This document shows, one piece after another, positions 33,973 to 42,696 of a stretch of 42,849 bases of DNA (the first letter of the stretch is position 1; each line of letters starts with the position of its first letter). Under the pieces are notes generated by a model. It was not told the origin of the DNA and ran no database searches. It saw nothing but the letters and a program-made list of their open reading frames with translations. The DNA is from Actinomycetes bacterium (GTDB taxonomy: Bacteria > Actinomycetota > Acidimicrobiia > Acidimicrobiales > Aldehydirespiratoraceae), in NCBI GenBank assembly GCA_024276495.1, contig JAJRXC010000079.1, positions 1 to 42,849 of the forward strand. The letters are read 5' to 3'. A program made the translations under genes and the position numbers.

Positions 33973-34859
33973 CGTGCCGGTCCGGCCAATTCGGTGAGCC
34001 AGGCTTCCAGGGCCCGCCCGATCGCTTCGGGCTGGTCCTCGGGGACGAAGTGCTTTCCCGCACCGATGTCGACACTCGTGAGGTTGGGGAGCACGGCCTC
34101 GAACTCGGCCACGACATGTCGTTTGATCGCGACGCCCGGCGTCGCGTGCAGAAGAAGCTTGGGCAGCGGGGTCGTCTCCAGCCATGCCCGGTAGTCGGAG
34201 ACCACACGACGGACATCTTCGGGGCCGTCGCCGTCCACCGGGATCTCCCGGGGCCACTGGGCCACCGCTCGTCGAGACGCGGGGTCTCCGAAGGGCTCGC
34301 GGTAGGCGGCGCGTTCGGCGGGAGTCAGCCGCCGCCTGGTCATCATCGGCAGGACTCGCTCGACGAAGAAGTTCTTGTCGATGTTCATCCGGTCGCCCCT
34401 CTCGCGATGGCGCATCCGTCTCAAGAGGAACCTCTCGAGAACCGTGGCGTCGGACCACCGCATCGGCCGCACGATCGCTTCCATGAATGCGAGACCTCTG
34501 ACGTTGTCCTCGTGATGACGCGCGTAGTGAAACCCCAGCGCCGACCCCCAGTCGTGGAGCACCAACGCGATGTTCGTGAGACCGAGCGTCTCGATGAATC
34601 CGTCGACGTATCGGGCGTGATCGAAGAAGCGATAGTCGAGGTCGGGATTGTCCGACTGCCCCATTCCGATCAGGTCGAACGCGATCGCTCGATTGTGCCG
34701 TGCCGCGAAGGGCACGATGTTACGCCACAAGTAGCTCGATGTCGGGTTGCCGTGCAGGAAGAGCACGGGGTTGCCATGGCCCTCCTCCACATAGCGCATC
34801 CTCGAACCGAGGACATCGACGAAGCGGGACTCGTAGGGGAACGCGGCAGAAGCTACCAT
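33969..34859 (-). CDS. Haloalkane dehalogenase (alpha/beta hydrolase)
   Basis: The 296-residue protein has the complete HLD-II catalytic set of the DhaA/LinB group. Halide-binding Asn38 lies in HGNPTSSYLWRN, nucleophile Asp103 and Trp104 in HDWGSALGFHYA, Glu127 in FMEAIVRP, and His270 in GKHFVPEDQP. Such enzymes replace a halogen on an alkyl carbon with a hydroxyl group in the cytoplasm. The ATG at 34859 gives a length close to DhaA; the longer open frame crosses the promoter. The gene is divergent from a TetR regulator with a 47-bp gap holding a palindrome, and is coupled to the oxidoreductase downstream. The natural substrate is unknown. Confidence 0.93.
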   Translation of the reverse strand: MVASAAFPYESRFVDVLGSRMRYVEEGHGNPVLFLHGNPTSSYLWRNIVPFAARHNRAIAFDLIGMGQSDNPDLDYRFFDHARYVDGFIETLGLTNIALVLHDWGSALGFHYARHHEDNVRGLAFMEAIVRPMRWSDATVLERFLLRRMRHRERGDRMNIDKNFFVERVLPMMTRRRLTPAERAAYREPFGDPASRRAVAQWPREIPVDGDGPEDVRRVVSDYRAWLETTPLPKLLLHATPGVAIKRHVVAEFEAVLPNLTSVDIGAGKHFVPEDQPEAIGRALEAWLTELAGPAR

Positions 34860-34870
34860 CCGCCCTATTC

Positions 34871-34886
34871 TGGAACTAGTATTCCA
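34871..34886. promoter_or_regulatory. Palindromic operator between dehalogenase and tetR-type gene
   Basis: TGGAA-CTAGTA-TTCCA is a 16-bp palindrome with perfect 5-bp arms (34871-34875 and 34882-34886), in an AT-rich 47-bp gap between divergent starts. It lies 12 bp upstream of the dehalogenase ATG and 20 bp upstream of the regulator ATG, a typical place for a TetR-family repressor to block both promoters. Binding is inferred. Confidence 0.65.
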
Positions 34887-34906
34887 TATTTGCAACAGGG
34901 AGTGAC

Positions 34907-35497
34907 ATGCGACAAGTTGGGCGACCGCGAGAGTTCGACGAACGAGAGGTTCTCGGTCGCGCCCTCGTCGCGTTCTGGAGGCACGGGTACACGGGGACGA
35001 CAACGTCGGTTCTGCTCGATGCCACCGACCTCAGTGCGTCGAGTCTCTACGGCACGTTCGGTTCGAAACGGCAGTTGTACCTCGCGGCTCTCGATGCGTA
35101 TCTCGATGATCTCGACGAAGTGATGGCACCGCTGGAGATCGGCCGAGGAGGGCTCGACGACATCGAGAGGTATCTCGACAACCTCCTTCGCGCCGCGCGA
35201 CCTCCAGGTGCGCGCGGCTGTCTTCTCATCAACGCGATGGCCGACGTCGACCTCCGCGACGCCGAGGTCTCACGACGAACAGGCGACTACTTCGAGCGAC
35301 TACGCGCCGGTTTCGGTCGGGCGCTCGGCCAGGCAGCGAAGCTCGGCGAGATCGACGCCGAGGACTCCGAACGGCTGCTCGCGCTGCTCACAACCGCGCT
35401 CGTCGGGTCACTTGTCGCATCGAGCGCGTCGGGGAAGAGCATCGACGCGAACCTGATCGGCGCGATCCGATCGACTATCACGGAGATCCGCCGCTGA
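34907..35497 (+). CDS. TetR-family transcriptional regulator
   Basis: The 196-residue regulator has the N-terminal TetR HTH: VGRPREFDEREVLGRALVAF, then WRHGYTGTTTSVLLDATDLS and ASSLYGTFGSKRQLYLAALD (about residues 5-60). The C-terminal ligand domain contains PGARGCLLINAMADVD, as in the subgroup with a TetR_C_16/AcrR-like core. The ATG follows CAGGGAGTGAC. Placed head-to-head with the dehalogenase operon and with a palindrome in the gap, it probably represses that operon and itself until a substrate or product binds. The ligand is unknown. Confidence 0.9.
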   Translation: MRQVGRPREFDEREVLGRALVAFWRHGYTGTTTSVLLDATDLSASSLYGTFGSKRQLYLAALDAYLDDLDEVMAPLEIGRGGLDDIERYLDNLLRAARPPGARGCLLINAMADVDLRDAEVSRRTGDYFERLRAGFGRALGQAAKLGEIDAEDSERLLALLTTALVGSLVASSASGKSIDANLIGAIRSTITEIRR

Positions 35498-35500
35498 CGC

Positions 35501-35539
35501 GTGCACATCATCGACCCCGGCACCAGGTCGATGTCACAC
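35501..35539. promoter_or_regulatory. Second copy of the long dyad upstream of the decayed coiled-coil gene
   Basis: GTGCACATC (35501-35509) and GATGTCACAC (35530-35539) form an imperfect dyad with 20 bp between them. The right arm is identical to 20085-20094, and the following bases (CCC, CCGTA, then GACTTCCCCTCGA) are also shared with the copy upstream of 20152. The element outlives the decay of its gene. Confidence 0.55.
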
Positions 35540-35604
35540 CCCCGCCGTACTCTCGGCACCAGCAAGGACTTCCCCTCGACATTTCCCGAACCCACGAGGG
35601 AACC

Positions 35605-35951
35605 ATGCCCGCCGACGAGAAGACCCGCCTCCGTATCCGCTGGCGACTTGTCGAACTGATGGACGAGCACGCCGCAGACGCCATGATGGAATCCATGCCA
35701 CCGATCCCGTAGACCGAACTCGCCACCACCTCGATGCACAGTTCGGCAACCTGAGCACCAGCGTCGACACGCGGTCCGACACGGTCGGCACCCGATTGGA
35801 CAGCCTCGGCATGCACGTGGACACCTCGGGTGTCCACATGAGCGAGTTCGGTCGCGCGGTGACCATCGTGGCCGCCACGATGGCCGTGATGCTCGTCGTG
35901 TTCATCGTGGGCACGATCGCCTCGTTGATCGCAGCCGGCGCCTCCGGCTGA
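35605..35951 (+). pseudogene. Decayed paralogue of the coiled-coil membrane protein
   Basis: The ATG at 35605 opens MPADEKTRLRIRWRLVELMD, then ADAMMESMPPIP, closely matching the gene at 20152. A TAG (TGG in the intact copy) follows PPIP, and after TELAT the frame is lost. A different frame then gives LDAQFGNLSTSVDTRSDTVG, a short coiled coil, and a clear membrane segment ending VVFIVGTIASLIAAGASG before the TGA at 35951. One nonsense and one frameshift mutation are needed to restore it. The homology extends upstream into the dyad and leader. Confidence 0.85.
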
Positions 35952-36160
35952 ACGCCTCGCAACTCACCGAGGTCTCCGACGCACCCCGACGCGCACCCAA
36001 CCCGGCCGGTCGTCCAACCGAGCGACGACTCCGGTCTCTTCCTGCCAACTCGTTCCGGTGTCGAGCTCACAGTCGACGACATCCTCGATCCGTGGACACC
36101 CCCGCCGCCACCGTCGATCCTCCGGCCCGATCCGACCCGCGGGGACTCTGTGTCACCGTT

Positions 36161-36189
36161 TTGACCGCTCAGGGCGGTCTGCGTATCCT
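36161..36189 (+). promoter_or_regulatory. Sigma70-type promoter with internal inverted repeat
   Basis: TTGACC (36161-36166), a 17-bp spacer and TATCCT (36184-36189) form a near-consensus promoter 25 bp upstream of the ATG at 36214. GACCGC (36163-36168) and GCGGTC (36174-36179) form a perfect inverted repeat that overlaps the -35 box and the spacer, a position suited to a repressor. This is one of the clearest promoters in the window. Confidence 0.65.
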
Positions 36190-36213
36190 CGTAGCAACGT
36201 TTTGGGGGGAACG

Positions 36214-36777
36214 ATGAGGCACCGGGCCGGCCGTACACGGCAATTCTTGGTCGTCGCGACGATCGTCGCGGGCGTCTTCTCGGCCATCAGCGGCGCCGAG
36301 GCATCGGTGGTCACCGCAGCCACGACGACGGCCCAGGAAGGGTCGTGTCACCCGGCCTACTCGCCGTGCCTCCCCATCGTCGACGACCTCAACTGCTCCG
36401 ACCTCGCCGCGGAACAGAAACCGGTCACGATCCTCCAACCCGGCGTCGACCCCTACCTCCTGGACAACGACTGGACCACCGCGCTGGCCGCCGACGGGAT
36501 CGGCTGCGAATCCCCCGTCGGCACCACGACAACGACGACGACGACCACCACCGCGCCGCCGACCACCACCACGACCGCGCCACCGACCACCACGAACCCG
36601 ACACCGACGACCGCCCCCACGACCACCGTCGCGGCACCGGATCCGGGCCCGACCCGGCTCGCCAGCACCGGCGCCGACGTGGCCATGTTCGTCGTGGCCG
36701 GCATCGTCATGATCAACGTCGGCTACCTCACCGCGAGCGCCGGACCCGGGTCTCGCGACCGACGCGGCCGGCGCTGA
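36214..36777 (+). CDS. Cell-wall-anchored protein with Thr-rich stalk and LASTG sorting signal
   Basis: The 187-residue exported protein has a signal peptide (QFLVVATIVAGVFSAISGAEA). A small Cys-containing domain follows (CHPAYSPCLPIVDDLNC, then EQKPVTILQPGVDPYLLDND), of the type seen in actinobacterial proteins that carry HPAYTPC-LPIVDDLDC. A Thr/Pro-rich linker comes next, and the C-terminus reads RLASTGADVAMF, a hydrophobic helix, and RDRRGRR. LASTG followed by a membrane helix and positive tail is an LPXTG-like sortase signal. The ATG has a GGGGGG ribosome site. The function is unknown. No sortase gene is in the window. Confidence 0.8.
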   Translation: MRHRAGRTRQFLVVATIVAGVFSAISGAEASVVTAATTTAQEGSCHPAYSPCLPIVDDLNCSDLAAEQKPVTILQPGVDPYLLDNDWTTALAADGIGCESPVGTTTTTTTTTTAPPTTTTTAPPTTTNPTPTTAPTTTVAAPDPGPTRLASTGADVAMFVVAGIVMINVGYLTASAGPGSRDRRGRR

Positions 36778-36875
36778 CGACGGCGACGAGCCGGCCCATC
36801 CGGCCAACCCTCGGCGACCCCTTTCGCTGCGGCCCACTCCGACGTAGGGTCTGACCCGAACAGGAGGTTCCCCCC

Positions 36876-37220
36876 ATGAAACGACTCTTGCTCGGATCCG
36901 CGATCATCGGAACGGTGGCGCTCGCGCTCAAGCGGGCATCGCGACGGCGCGAAGAGTGGAGAGGTCTCAGCGAGACCGAAGTCCGCGAGAAGCTCGAATA
37001 TCGGCTCCCGAAGCGACTGCCCGACGAACGGCGCAGCGCCGTCGCCGAGAAGATCGTCGAGAAGATGCGGGCACGTGGCGCGATCGTCGCCGACATCGAC
37101 CTCGATGACGAAGACCGGGCCGACACCGACGACGACGAGAACACCGCGGCCGACGTCGACATCGACCTGACCGACCAGCCCGCGGAGCTCGACGACGACG
37201 TCACCACACCGACGAGCTGA
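36876..37220 (+). CDS. Small hypothetical protein with acidic tail
   Basis: The 114-residue product has a short hydrophobic start (MKRLLLGSAIIGTVALALKR) that could be a signal anchor, a charged middle (EEWRGLSETEVREKLEYRLP, then DERRSAVAEKIVEKMRARG), and a very acidic C-terminus rich in Asp. An AGGAGG ribosome site lies upstream of the ATG (ACAGGAGGTTCCCCCC). The family is unknown. It follows the sorting-signal protein gene by about 98 bp on the same strand. Confidence 0.7.
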   Translation: MKRLLLGSAIIGTVALALKRASRRREEWRGLSETEVREKLEYRLPKRLPDERRSAVAEKIVEKMRARGAIVADIDLDDEDRADTDDDENTAADVDIDLTDQPAELDDDVTTPTS

Positions 37221-37242
37221 CGACCCGCGGCGCCGCGCCGCC

Positions 37243-37695
37243 TCAGCGCACCGGGGTGGCCACGAACACCGGGATCGTCCGGCCGTGTTCCGCCGCCGAG
37301 ACTTCGTAGTCGGCATAGTCGGGGTAGACCGCCACCCCCCGGGCGTACCACTCGTCTCGTTCGTCGCCCGTCACCTCACGCACCGTGTAGTCGCGCGGCT
37401 CGGGGCCGTCTTGTATCGCGACTCGCGAATCGGCCAACAGGTTCCGATACCACGCCGGATTGTGCGGCATCCCCGCCTTCGACGCGATCAGCGCGTACTC
37501 CCCGTCGTGCTCCACCCGCATCAGGGGCACCTTGCGGAGCTTGCCCGTCTTGTGACCGACCGTCGTCATCACGATGATCGCGATCCCCGTGTCGAGCAAC
37601 GTGTTGGCCCGCTCACCACCCGACGCCTCGAACTCGGCCACCTGGTCGGCGACCCAACCCCACGTGCTCGGCTCATAGTCGCGAATCTCGCTCAT
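37243..37695 (-). CDS. F420-dependent (Ddn-type) nitroreductase family protein
   Basis: The 150-residue product of the deazaflavin-dependent nitroreductase (Ddn/split-barrel) family has LLDTGIAIIVMTTVGHKTGK, RKVPLMRVEHDGEYALIASK and AGMPHNPAWYRNLLADSRV, which are the strand and F420-binding motifs of the group. Members reduce quinones or other substrates with F420H2. I chose the ATG at 37695 because the GGGGG ribosome site is better spaced there; a start two codons upstream (37701) is possible. It is convergent with the small acidic protein gene. Confidence 0.92.
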   Translation of the reverse strand: MSEIRDYEPSTWGWVADQVAEFEASGGERANTLLDTGIAIIVMTTVGHKTGKLRKVPLMRVEHDGEYALIASKAGMPHNPAWYRNLLADSRVAIQDGPEPRDYTVREVTGDERDEWYARGVAVYPDYADYEVSAAEHGRTIPVFVATPVR

Positions 37696-37788
37696 CGGCA
37701 TGCCCCCGGGTCTCGTCGTCGGCTCACGACCACCATCTCACACCGGGGCGAGTCGCGATGTTCGCGATCGCACAGAAGTCGGCGGCGC

Positions 37789-40320
37789 CTACCCGTCGAG
37801 GCCGAGCAGGCCCCGGATGCGCCCCGGGTCCATGCCGAGATCGTCGTCGCGGACCACGAACGAAGCGAGGATCCGTTCGACGTCGCCGCGCCGGGTCGGG
37901 TCCTGCACCGCGTCACGCGGCGTCATCCCATCGAGTGCCGGCAGCGGCTCGTCGATCCAATTCTCCTCGAGCTCCCGCATGTACGCCCGCATCGCCTCTT
38001 GCACCTCCGGCGGCGCCTCGGCCGGATCGATCATCCCGGACCCCTCCTTCGGCCCGGCCGCCTCGAGCTCGGCAGCCGCCTCGTCGAACGGAGTGCGCTC
38101 GTCGACGACAACCCGCATCTCGGGCAACACCGCACCCAGCGCGCCCAGCACGTCATCGGCGCGTCGCTCACTGTTCGTGCTCGCCCGCACCTCCCCGTCG
38201 ACCAGATCGACCCGGGCGACGACGAGCATCTCGGTGCTGCCCTCACGGGCCGGCTCGTTCCAGTGCCACGTGTCCCGCTCGTCGACGGGGCCGGGGGCAC
38301 CCGCGCCCCACAAGGCGTCGAGGATGGCGCGCGTCGAGTCCTCGTCGACCCCCGGATCGATGGTGAGCTCGCAGAACACGAGCTCGTCCCCGTGACGATT
38401 GCGCAACGCCGGCGGCGCGGTCACCGCCGACCACCACCGCACCAGCGCGTACGGACCGGCGCCGTCGTCGATGACCGCCAGCAACGACTCCCGAGCCCGC
38501 ATCGGCACCTTCGTGACCACGCCGATCGCCGCCGGACCCTCACCGGAACCGTCCTCCGGCCCGACGACCCGCAACAGCAGGTAGTCACCCACCTCGACCC
38601 CGGCCGAACCCGAGCGCTCCACCACATGATGGGTGTCCCCCGAGGTGACATCGAGCAGATCGAGCCACTCGCCGGCCTCCACCCCCACGACCTCGAACAG
38701 GCGGCGGGGGGTCTCGAGCCAACGACGGCCCTCGGCCACCTCGGCCGCCGGCAGCACCTCCGTGCGGGCAGCGAGGAAACGCTCGAACACGCCCGCCTCG
38801 AACAAGGCGATGTCACCGACCAAATCGTCGTACTCGAGACGTTCGATCGCGTCGTCGTCGAGCGCCCACAGCAGCTCCTCGTGCACCTGCGCCTCGCGGC
38901 GGTGCAGATGCGTCGTCGCCTTGTGCAACAACAACTTCGCCGCGCTCGTGTCGTCGCCGACATCGAGCGGCCTGCCGCGATGACACACCTTGAACTTGCG
39001 GCCCGACCCACACGGACACGGCTCGTTGCGGCCGACCTCCACCACCGGCGGCGACAGGTACTCGAGCATCTCGATCATCGGGTGCGGGCGCCCCGGCGGC
39101 GACGCCCGGCCCAGCAGCGAGATCGCCCGGGCGAGATCGCCGCGCTCGAAGGCCAACACACCCAACGACTCGAGCGGCGGCGAGAAATCGGAATCGGCCA
39201 ACAACGCCCTCTCGAACCACTCCTCGGCCGCCACGATCCGGCCGGCCCGTTCGAGCGCCCGCCCGAGCAGGTACAGGGCAGGGGCGGCATCGCGGCGAAC
39301 CGTGTCGGTCAACGGTGTCAGCCACGACTCCCACCGCTCGATGTCGACCCCTGGGCCGACGAACTCGAACAGCGCGAGCGACACCGCCCCGTGGGCGAGG
39401 GCGCGCCGAACCTCGCCGACCTCATGGGAAGACGGCGTGGCCGTGGCATGTCCGGACCACGACTCGCAGGCGACCTCGAACGCCTCCTCGCAACACGGGT
39501 CGAAGCTCCACCGCCGAAAGAGATCCGCCTTCATCTGGCGGGCGAACCGGGCCCCCGGCAACTCCCAGTCGACATCGGCCGGCCCGAAGAAATCACCCTT
39601 GCGATCGGCCCCCGCCGCGTCGAGCAGCTCCGTCAGGGGAATGGTCGGGGCCCGCAACAAGTCGGGATGATCGGCGAGGACCCCCATGACGATCTGGGTG
39701 GCCTCCAGACCGATCCCCCGGGCCCCGACCTCGGCCAGCGTCTCCTCGAGCGCGGCGAGCAGCGCCGGCTCGGGCCCGCCGCCGGCCGCGACCGCGGCCT
39801 CGAGCTCGGGACCGTGCTCGAGCACGATGCCGGCGCCACGGCGGCGCAGACCGATCAGATCGCCGGCCGCGACCTCGGACGGAAGCCCGCCGGGCAGGGA
39901 CCACGCGTGCCATCGGTCGGCGAGGTCGAGCTCGAGCGCCACGACCCGACCGTCGATGAGCAGGTCCTCGTCGTGGTCGATGTCGAAGTCGATCATCTCG
40001 GTGTCGGGGCAGATCTCGATGGCCCCATCGACGACCTCTCGCCCGCCGAGCCGGTGGGTCAGCACCACCCCGTCGAGCAACACATCGGCCCGCCAGATCA
40101 CCTCCGCGGGGGTGACCCAGAACCGGTCGGTTCTGGTGAGGATGTCGATCAGATCGTCGACCAGCTCGTCGGCACCGATGTCGGCGAGGTGGGCGAGCTC
40201 TGCAGACCCGGTACGGATCTCGTCGGCCAGTTCGACGGCGTCCATCGGACCCGACGCCAGCCGGGCGAACGCGAGATCGAACACGAGGCGATCCTCGTCG
40301 GTGAGGGAATCTTCGAGCAT
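37789..40320 (-). CDS. Large SEC-C motif protein of unknown function
   Basis: The 843-residue, strongly acidic protein has a SEC-C zinc-binding motif at about residues 430-448 (RNEPCPCGSGRKFKVCHRG). Before it lies a TPR-like helical part (LGRALERAGRIVAAEEWFER, then SLGVLAFERGDLARAISLLG). The N-terminal 300 residues are mixed and begin LTDEDRLVFDLAFARLA. The C-terminal half is of mixed beta character (PMRARESLLAVIDDGAGPYA, then ELTIDPGVDEDSTRAILDAL). SEC-C motifs occur at the end of SecA and in many other proteins and bind zinc. No enzyme motif is evident. The ATG at 40320 follows GAGAGTGACAC. Confidence 0.8.
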   Translation of the reverse strand: MLEDSLTDEDRLVFDLAFARLASGPMDAVELADEIRTGSAELAHLADIGADELVDDLIDILTRTDRFWVTPAEVIWRADVLLDGVVLTHRLGGREVVDGAIEICPDTEMIDFDIDHDEDLLIDGRVVALELDLADRWHAWSLPGGLPSEVAAGDLIGLRRRGAGIVLEHGPELEAAVAAGGGPEPALLAALEETLAEVGARGIGLEATQIVMGVLADHPDLLRAPTIPLTELLDAAGADRKGDFFGPADVDWELPGARFARQMKADLFRRWSFDPCCEEAFEVACESWSGHATATPSSHEVGEVRRALAHGAVSLALFEFVGPGVDIERWESWLTPLTDTVRRDAAPALYLLGRALERAGRIVAAEEWFERALLADSDFSPPLESLGVLAFERGDLARAISLLGRASPPGRPHPMIEMLEYLSPPVVEVGRNEPCPCGSGRKFKVCHRGRPLDVGDDTSAAKLLLHKATTHLHRREAQVHEELLWALDDDAIERLEYDDLVGDIALFEAGVFERFLAARTEVLPAAEVAEGRRWLETPRRLFEVVGVEAGEWLDLLDVTSGDTHHVVERSGSAGVEVGDYLLLRVVGPEDGSGEGPAAIGVVTKVPMRARESLLAVIDDGAGPYALVRWWSAVTAPPALRNRHGDELVFCELTIDPGVDEDSTRAILDALWGAGAPGPVDERDTWHWNEPAREGSTEMLVVARVDLVDGEVRASTNSERRADDVLGALGAVLPEMRVVVDERTPFDEAAAELEAAGPKEGSGMIDPAEAPPEVQEAMRAYMRELEENWIDEPLPALDGMTPRDAVQDPTRRGDVERILASFVVRDDDLGMDPGRIRGLLGLDG

Positions 40321-40434
40321 GTGTCACTCTCGCCGCTCCCGGGGCCGCCGGCAACGCGGCGGATCCGAGATCTCGCCGCTCGATTCCCCCCGGGTCGGCG
40401 AACCCGGACCGCGACCCTGTGACAGGATCACCCG

Positions 40435-41529
40435 ATGCCACCGACCCCACCGACCGGGCCGACACCGACGATGCGGCACCGGGCCCTGGCGACCTGCCAG
40501 GACGTGTTCGAGAGCTGGCGGGGCCTCGACGTCGACGACTTCGCGTTCGCCGACCCGAAAGGGTTCTCGTCGTTCACGATGGCCATCCGGGCCAAAGATC
40601 CGACACTGACCCCGCCCGCCGTGCTCTACCGGCACCTCGACGGGAAAGAGAACGCCATTCTCGACTTCGAGGCGGAGAAGTCGGTCTTCCTCCTCCTCGG
40701 CGAACACCAGCTCGCGGCCCGCTGCCATCACTACGGCGACGACTGCCGCATCGAAGCGTTCTACGACGGTCGCACCCTCACTGCCGACGACGTGTTCGAC
40801 CCGGCCATCCAAAAGGGCATCGCCGACGAGCTCTGGCGCCTCCACCACCTCGACGTCGATCCGCCCCACACCACGAACCTCCCCCGCGGCACGTTCTTCG
40901 ATCTGCTCCACGAGAAGTGGGGGGCCATGGCCACCACGATCCTGACCGAGCGCCGCCACGAGTTCCCCGTCGAGGAGCAGGCCCTTTGCGACGATCTCGC
41001 CGCACCCGGCGGCCTCGTCGACGACGCCACCATCGAAATGGTCCGCCGTTGCCTGCCCGACTCCGAACCGGTGTTCTGCCACAACGACACCTACCACGGC
41101 AACGTCATGCAGCTCACCGACGGCACCATCAAGCTGCTCGACTTCGAGTTCTCGTGCCGCAACCACATCGCCTTCGACTTCGCCAACCTCTTCGCGGAGA
41201 CCGTGATGGCGCACGGCCTCGTCGACCCGCCCCATTTCCGGATCAACCCGCCCCGCTTCGACGATCGCGACCTCGCCTCGCTCATCGGCTTCTATCTCGA
41301 CAACGATCCTCGCTTCGGACCCGGCGGCGACCGGGCCGGCCGGGACGCGACGCTCGCCCGGCTCGTGGCCGAGACCCGCCGGGCCGTCATGGTGTCCGAC
41401 TACATGTACGCGATGGCCGCGCTCCCGCTCGCGCTCGAACCGATCCAGAAGATCCGGTTCCTGCCCTACGCCCACCAGCGGTTCCACAAGTTCCTCGCGA
41501 CATGGAACGCCGAGTTCCCGACCGGCTGA
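40435..41529 (+). CDS. Choline/ethanolamine kinase-like phosphotransferase
   Basis: The 364-residue protein belongs to the protein-kinase-like phosphotransferase fold. The ATP and metal motifs are VFCHNDTYHGNVM (Brenner motif, about residue 213-225) and IKLLDFEFSCRNHIAFDFAN (about 231-250), which match choline/ethanolamine kinases better than aminoglycoside kinases. The N-lobe has LYRHLDGKENAILDFEAEKS, with a glycine-poor loop and a Glu for the Lys-Glu pair. It should phosphorylate a small alcohol or amino-alcohol using ATP. An ATG at 40471 is an alternative start. It is divergent from the SEC-C gene and lies 45 bp before the Ser/Thr kinase on the same strand. Confidence 0.87.
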   Translation: MPPTPPTGPTPTMRHRALATCQDVFESWRGLDVDDFAFADPKGFSSFTMAIRAKDPTLTPPAVLYRHLDGKENAILDFEAEKSVFLLLGEHQLAARCHHYGDDCRIEAFYDGRTLTADDVFDPAIQKGIADELWRLHHLDVDPPHTTNLPRGTFFDLLHEKWGAMATTILTERRHEFPVEEQALCDDLAAPGGLVDDATIEMVRRCLPDSEPVFCHNDTYHGNVMQLTDGTIKLLDFEFSCRNHIAFDFANLFAETVMAHGLVDPPHFRINPPRFDDRDLASLIGFYLDNDPRFGPGGDRAGRDATLARLVAETRRAVMVSDYMYAMAALPLALEPIQKIRFLPYAHQRFHKFLATWNAEFPTG

Positions 41530-41574
41530 CCCCGTCGCTGTAACCACCCCGCCCACTCTCCGTCAGGTACCAAC

Positions 41575-42696
41575 GTGTCACGAGAAACAGACATGGTCCG
41601 AGATGCGCTCCCCGGCTACGAGGTGGGCGCCGAGCTCGGCCGCGGCGCGTTCGGCGTCGTCTACGCCGGCCGTCACCGTCAGCTGGGCCGCGAGGTCGCG
41701 ATCAAGCAGCTACCGCGGGCCTTCGCCGCCGACCCGGCCGTGCGGGAACGGTTCGTCGCCGAAGCCCAGATGGTGGCGTCGCTCGACCACCCCCACATCG
41801 TGCCGGTCTACGACTTCGTCGACCGTGACGACGGCATCTGCTTGTTGCTCATGGAACGCTGCACCGGTTCCCTCGGCGACCGCTTCACCGGCGACGGTCT
41901 CGCCACCGACGAAGCCTGCGCCGCGATCCTCGCGTGCTGCGCGGCCCTCGAGTTCGCCCACGACGCCGGCGTCTTGCACCGCGACATCAAACCCGAGAAC
42001 CTTCTCTACGACGCCAAAGGGGTCGTGAAGCTCGGCGACTTCGGCATCGCCCGACTTCTCGACACCAGCGCCCGACGCACCGCAACGGGAATGGTCATCG
42101 GAACCCCCGCCTACATGAGCCCCGAGCAGGTCCGCGGCGAGGATCTGACCCCCGCCTCCGACGTGTACAGCACCGGCATCATGGCCTACGAGCTGCTGAC
42201 GGGCGGCTTTCCCTTCGAGGGAGCGACGAGCGCGACCGGCCTGCTCGCCCATCACCTCGTCACCGTGCCGACCCCTCTCGTGTCGGCCCGCGCCGAGCTT
42301 CCTTCCGCCATCGGCGACGTCATCGACCGCTCGCTCTCGAAGGACCTCGCCGACCGCCAGAGCTCGGCGCAGGAGCTCGCGCTCGAGCTGACCCGGGCCT
42401 GCGTCGCCTCGTTCGGCACCGGCTGGATCCGGCGCCGCCGCTTCGTGCTGCACTGGCCCGAGATCATCGCCGAAAGCGAACGTCCTCGCGAAGACGGCGT
42501 GCGGACCGGCACGATCATGGTGAAGGCCGACGACCTGCGCGACGTGCTCGTCGGCGCCAAGGGGATCGGCGACGACGGCGACGATTCCGACGGTGCCCCG
42601 ATCGGTCACACCGTCGCACCGCTGACGTCGCCCCCCGCACCGGCCGGCGAACCCCGAACCCGCCGACGGGGCCGACCCCCACCGCCGCGCCGATGA
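41575..42696 (+). CDS. Serine/threonine protein kinase
   Basis: The 373-residue kinase (GTG start) has a complete catalytic domain: glycine loop ELGRGAFGVVYAG, Lys in REVAIKQL, catalytic loop VLHRDIKPENLLY, DFG in LGDFGIARLL, and the activation-segment end GTPAYMSPEQVRGED. The domain ends near residue 270, followed by a basic linker and a Pro/Arg-rich tail. No membrane segment lies in this gene, unlike most actinobacterial PknB-type kinases. The next gene overlaps by 4 bp (ATGA) and does encode a membrane segment. Targets are unknown. Confidence 0.92.
   Translation: MSRETDMVRDALPGYEVGAELGRGAFGVVYAGRHRQLGREVAIKQLPRAFAADPAVRERFVAEAQMVASLDHPHIVPVYDFVDRDDGICLLLMERCTGSLGDRFTGDGLATDEACAAILACCAALEFAHDAGVLHRDIKPENLLYDAKGVVKLGDFGIARLLDTSARRTATGMVIGTPAYMSPEQVRGEDLTPASDVYSTGIMAYELLTGGFPFEGATSATGLLAHHLVTVPTPLVSARAELPSAIGDVIDRSLSKDLADRQSSAQELALELTRACVASFGTGWIRRRRFVLHWPEIIAESERPREDGVRTGTIMVKADDLRDVLVGAKGIGDDGDDSDGAPIGHTVAPLTSPPAPAGEPRTRRRGRPPPPRR

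Noticed and set aside
37285-40422. A 1045-codon plus-strand open frame
   Set aside because: Shadow of the Ddn-type gene and the SEC-C gene on the minus strand. The translation is Arg/Pro/His-rich and lacks motifs.
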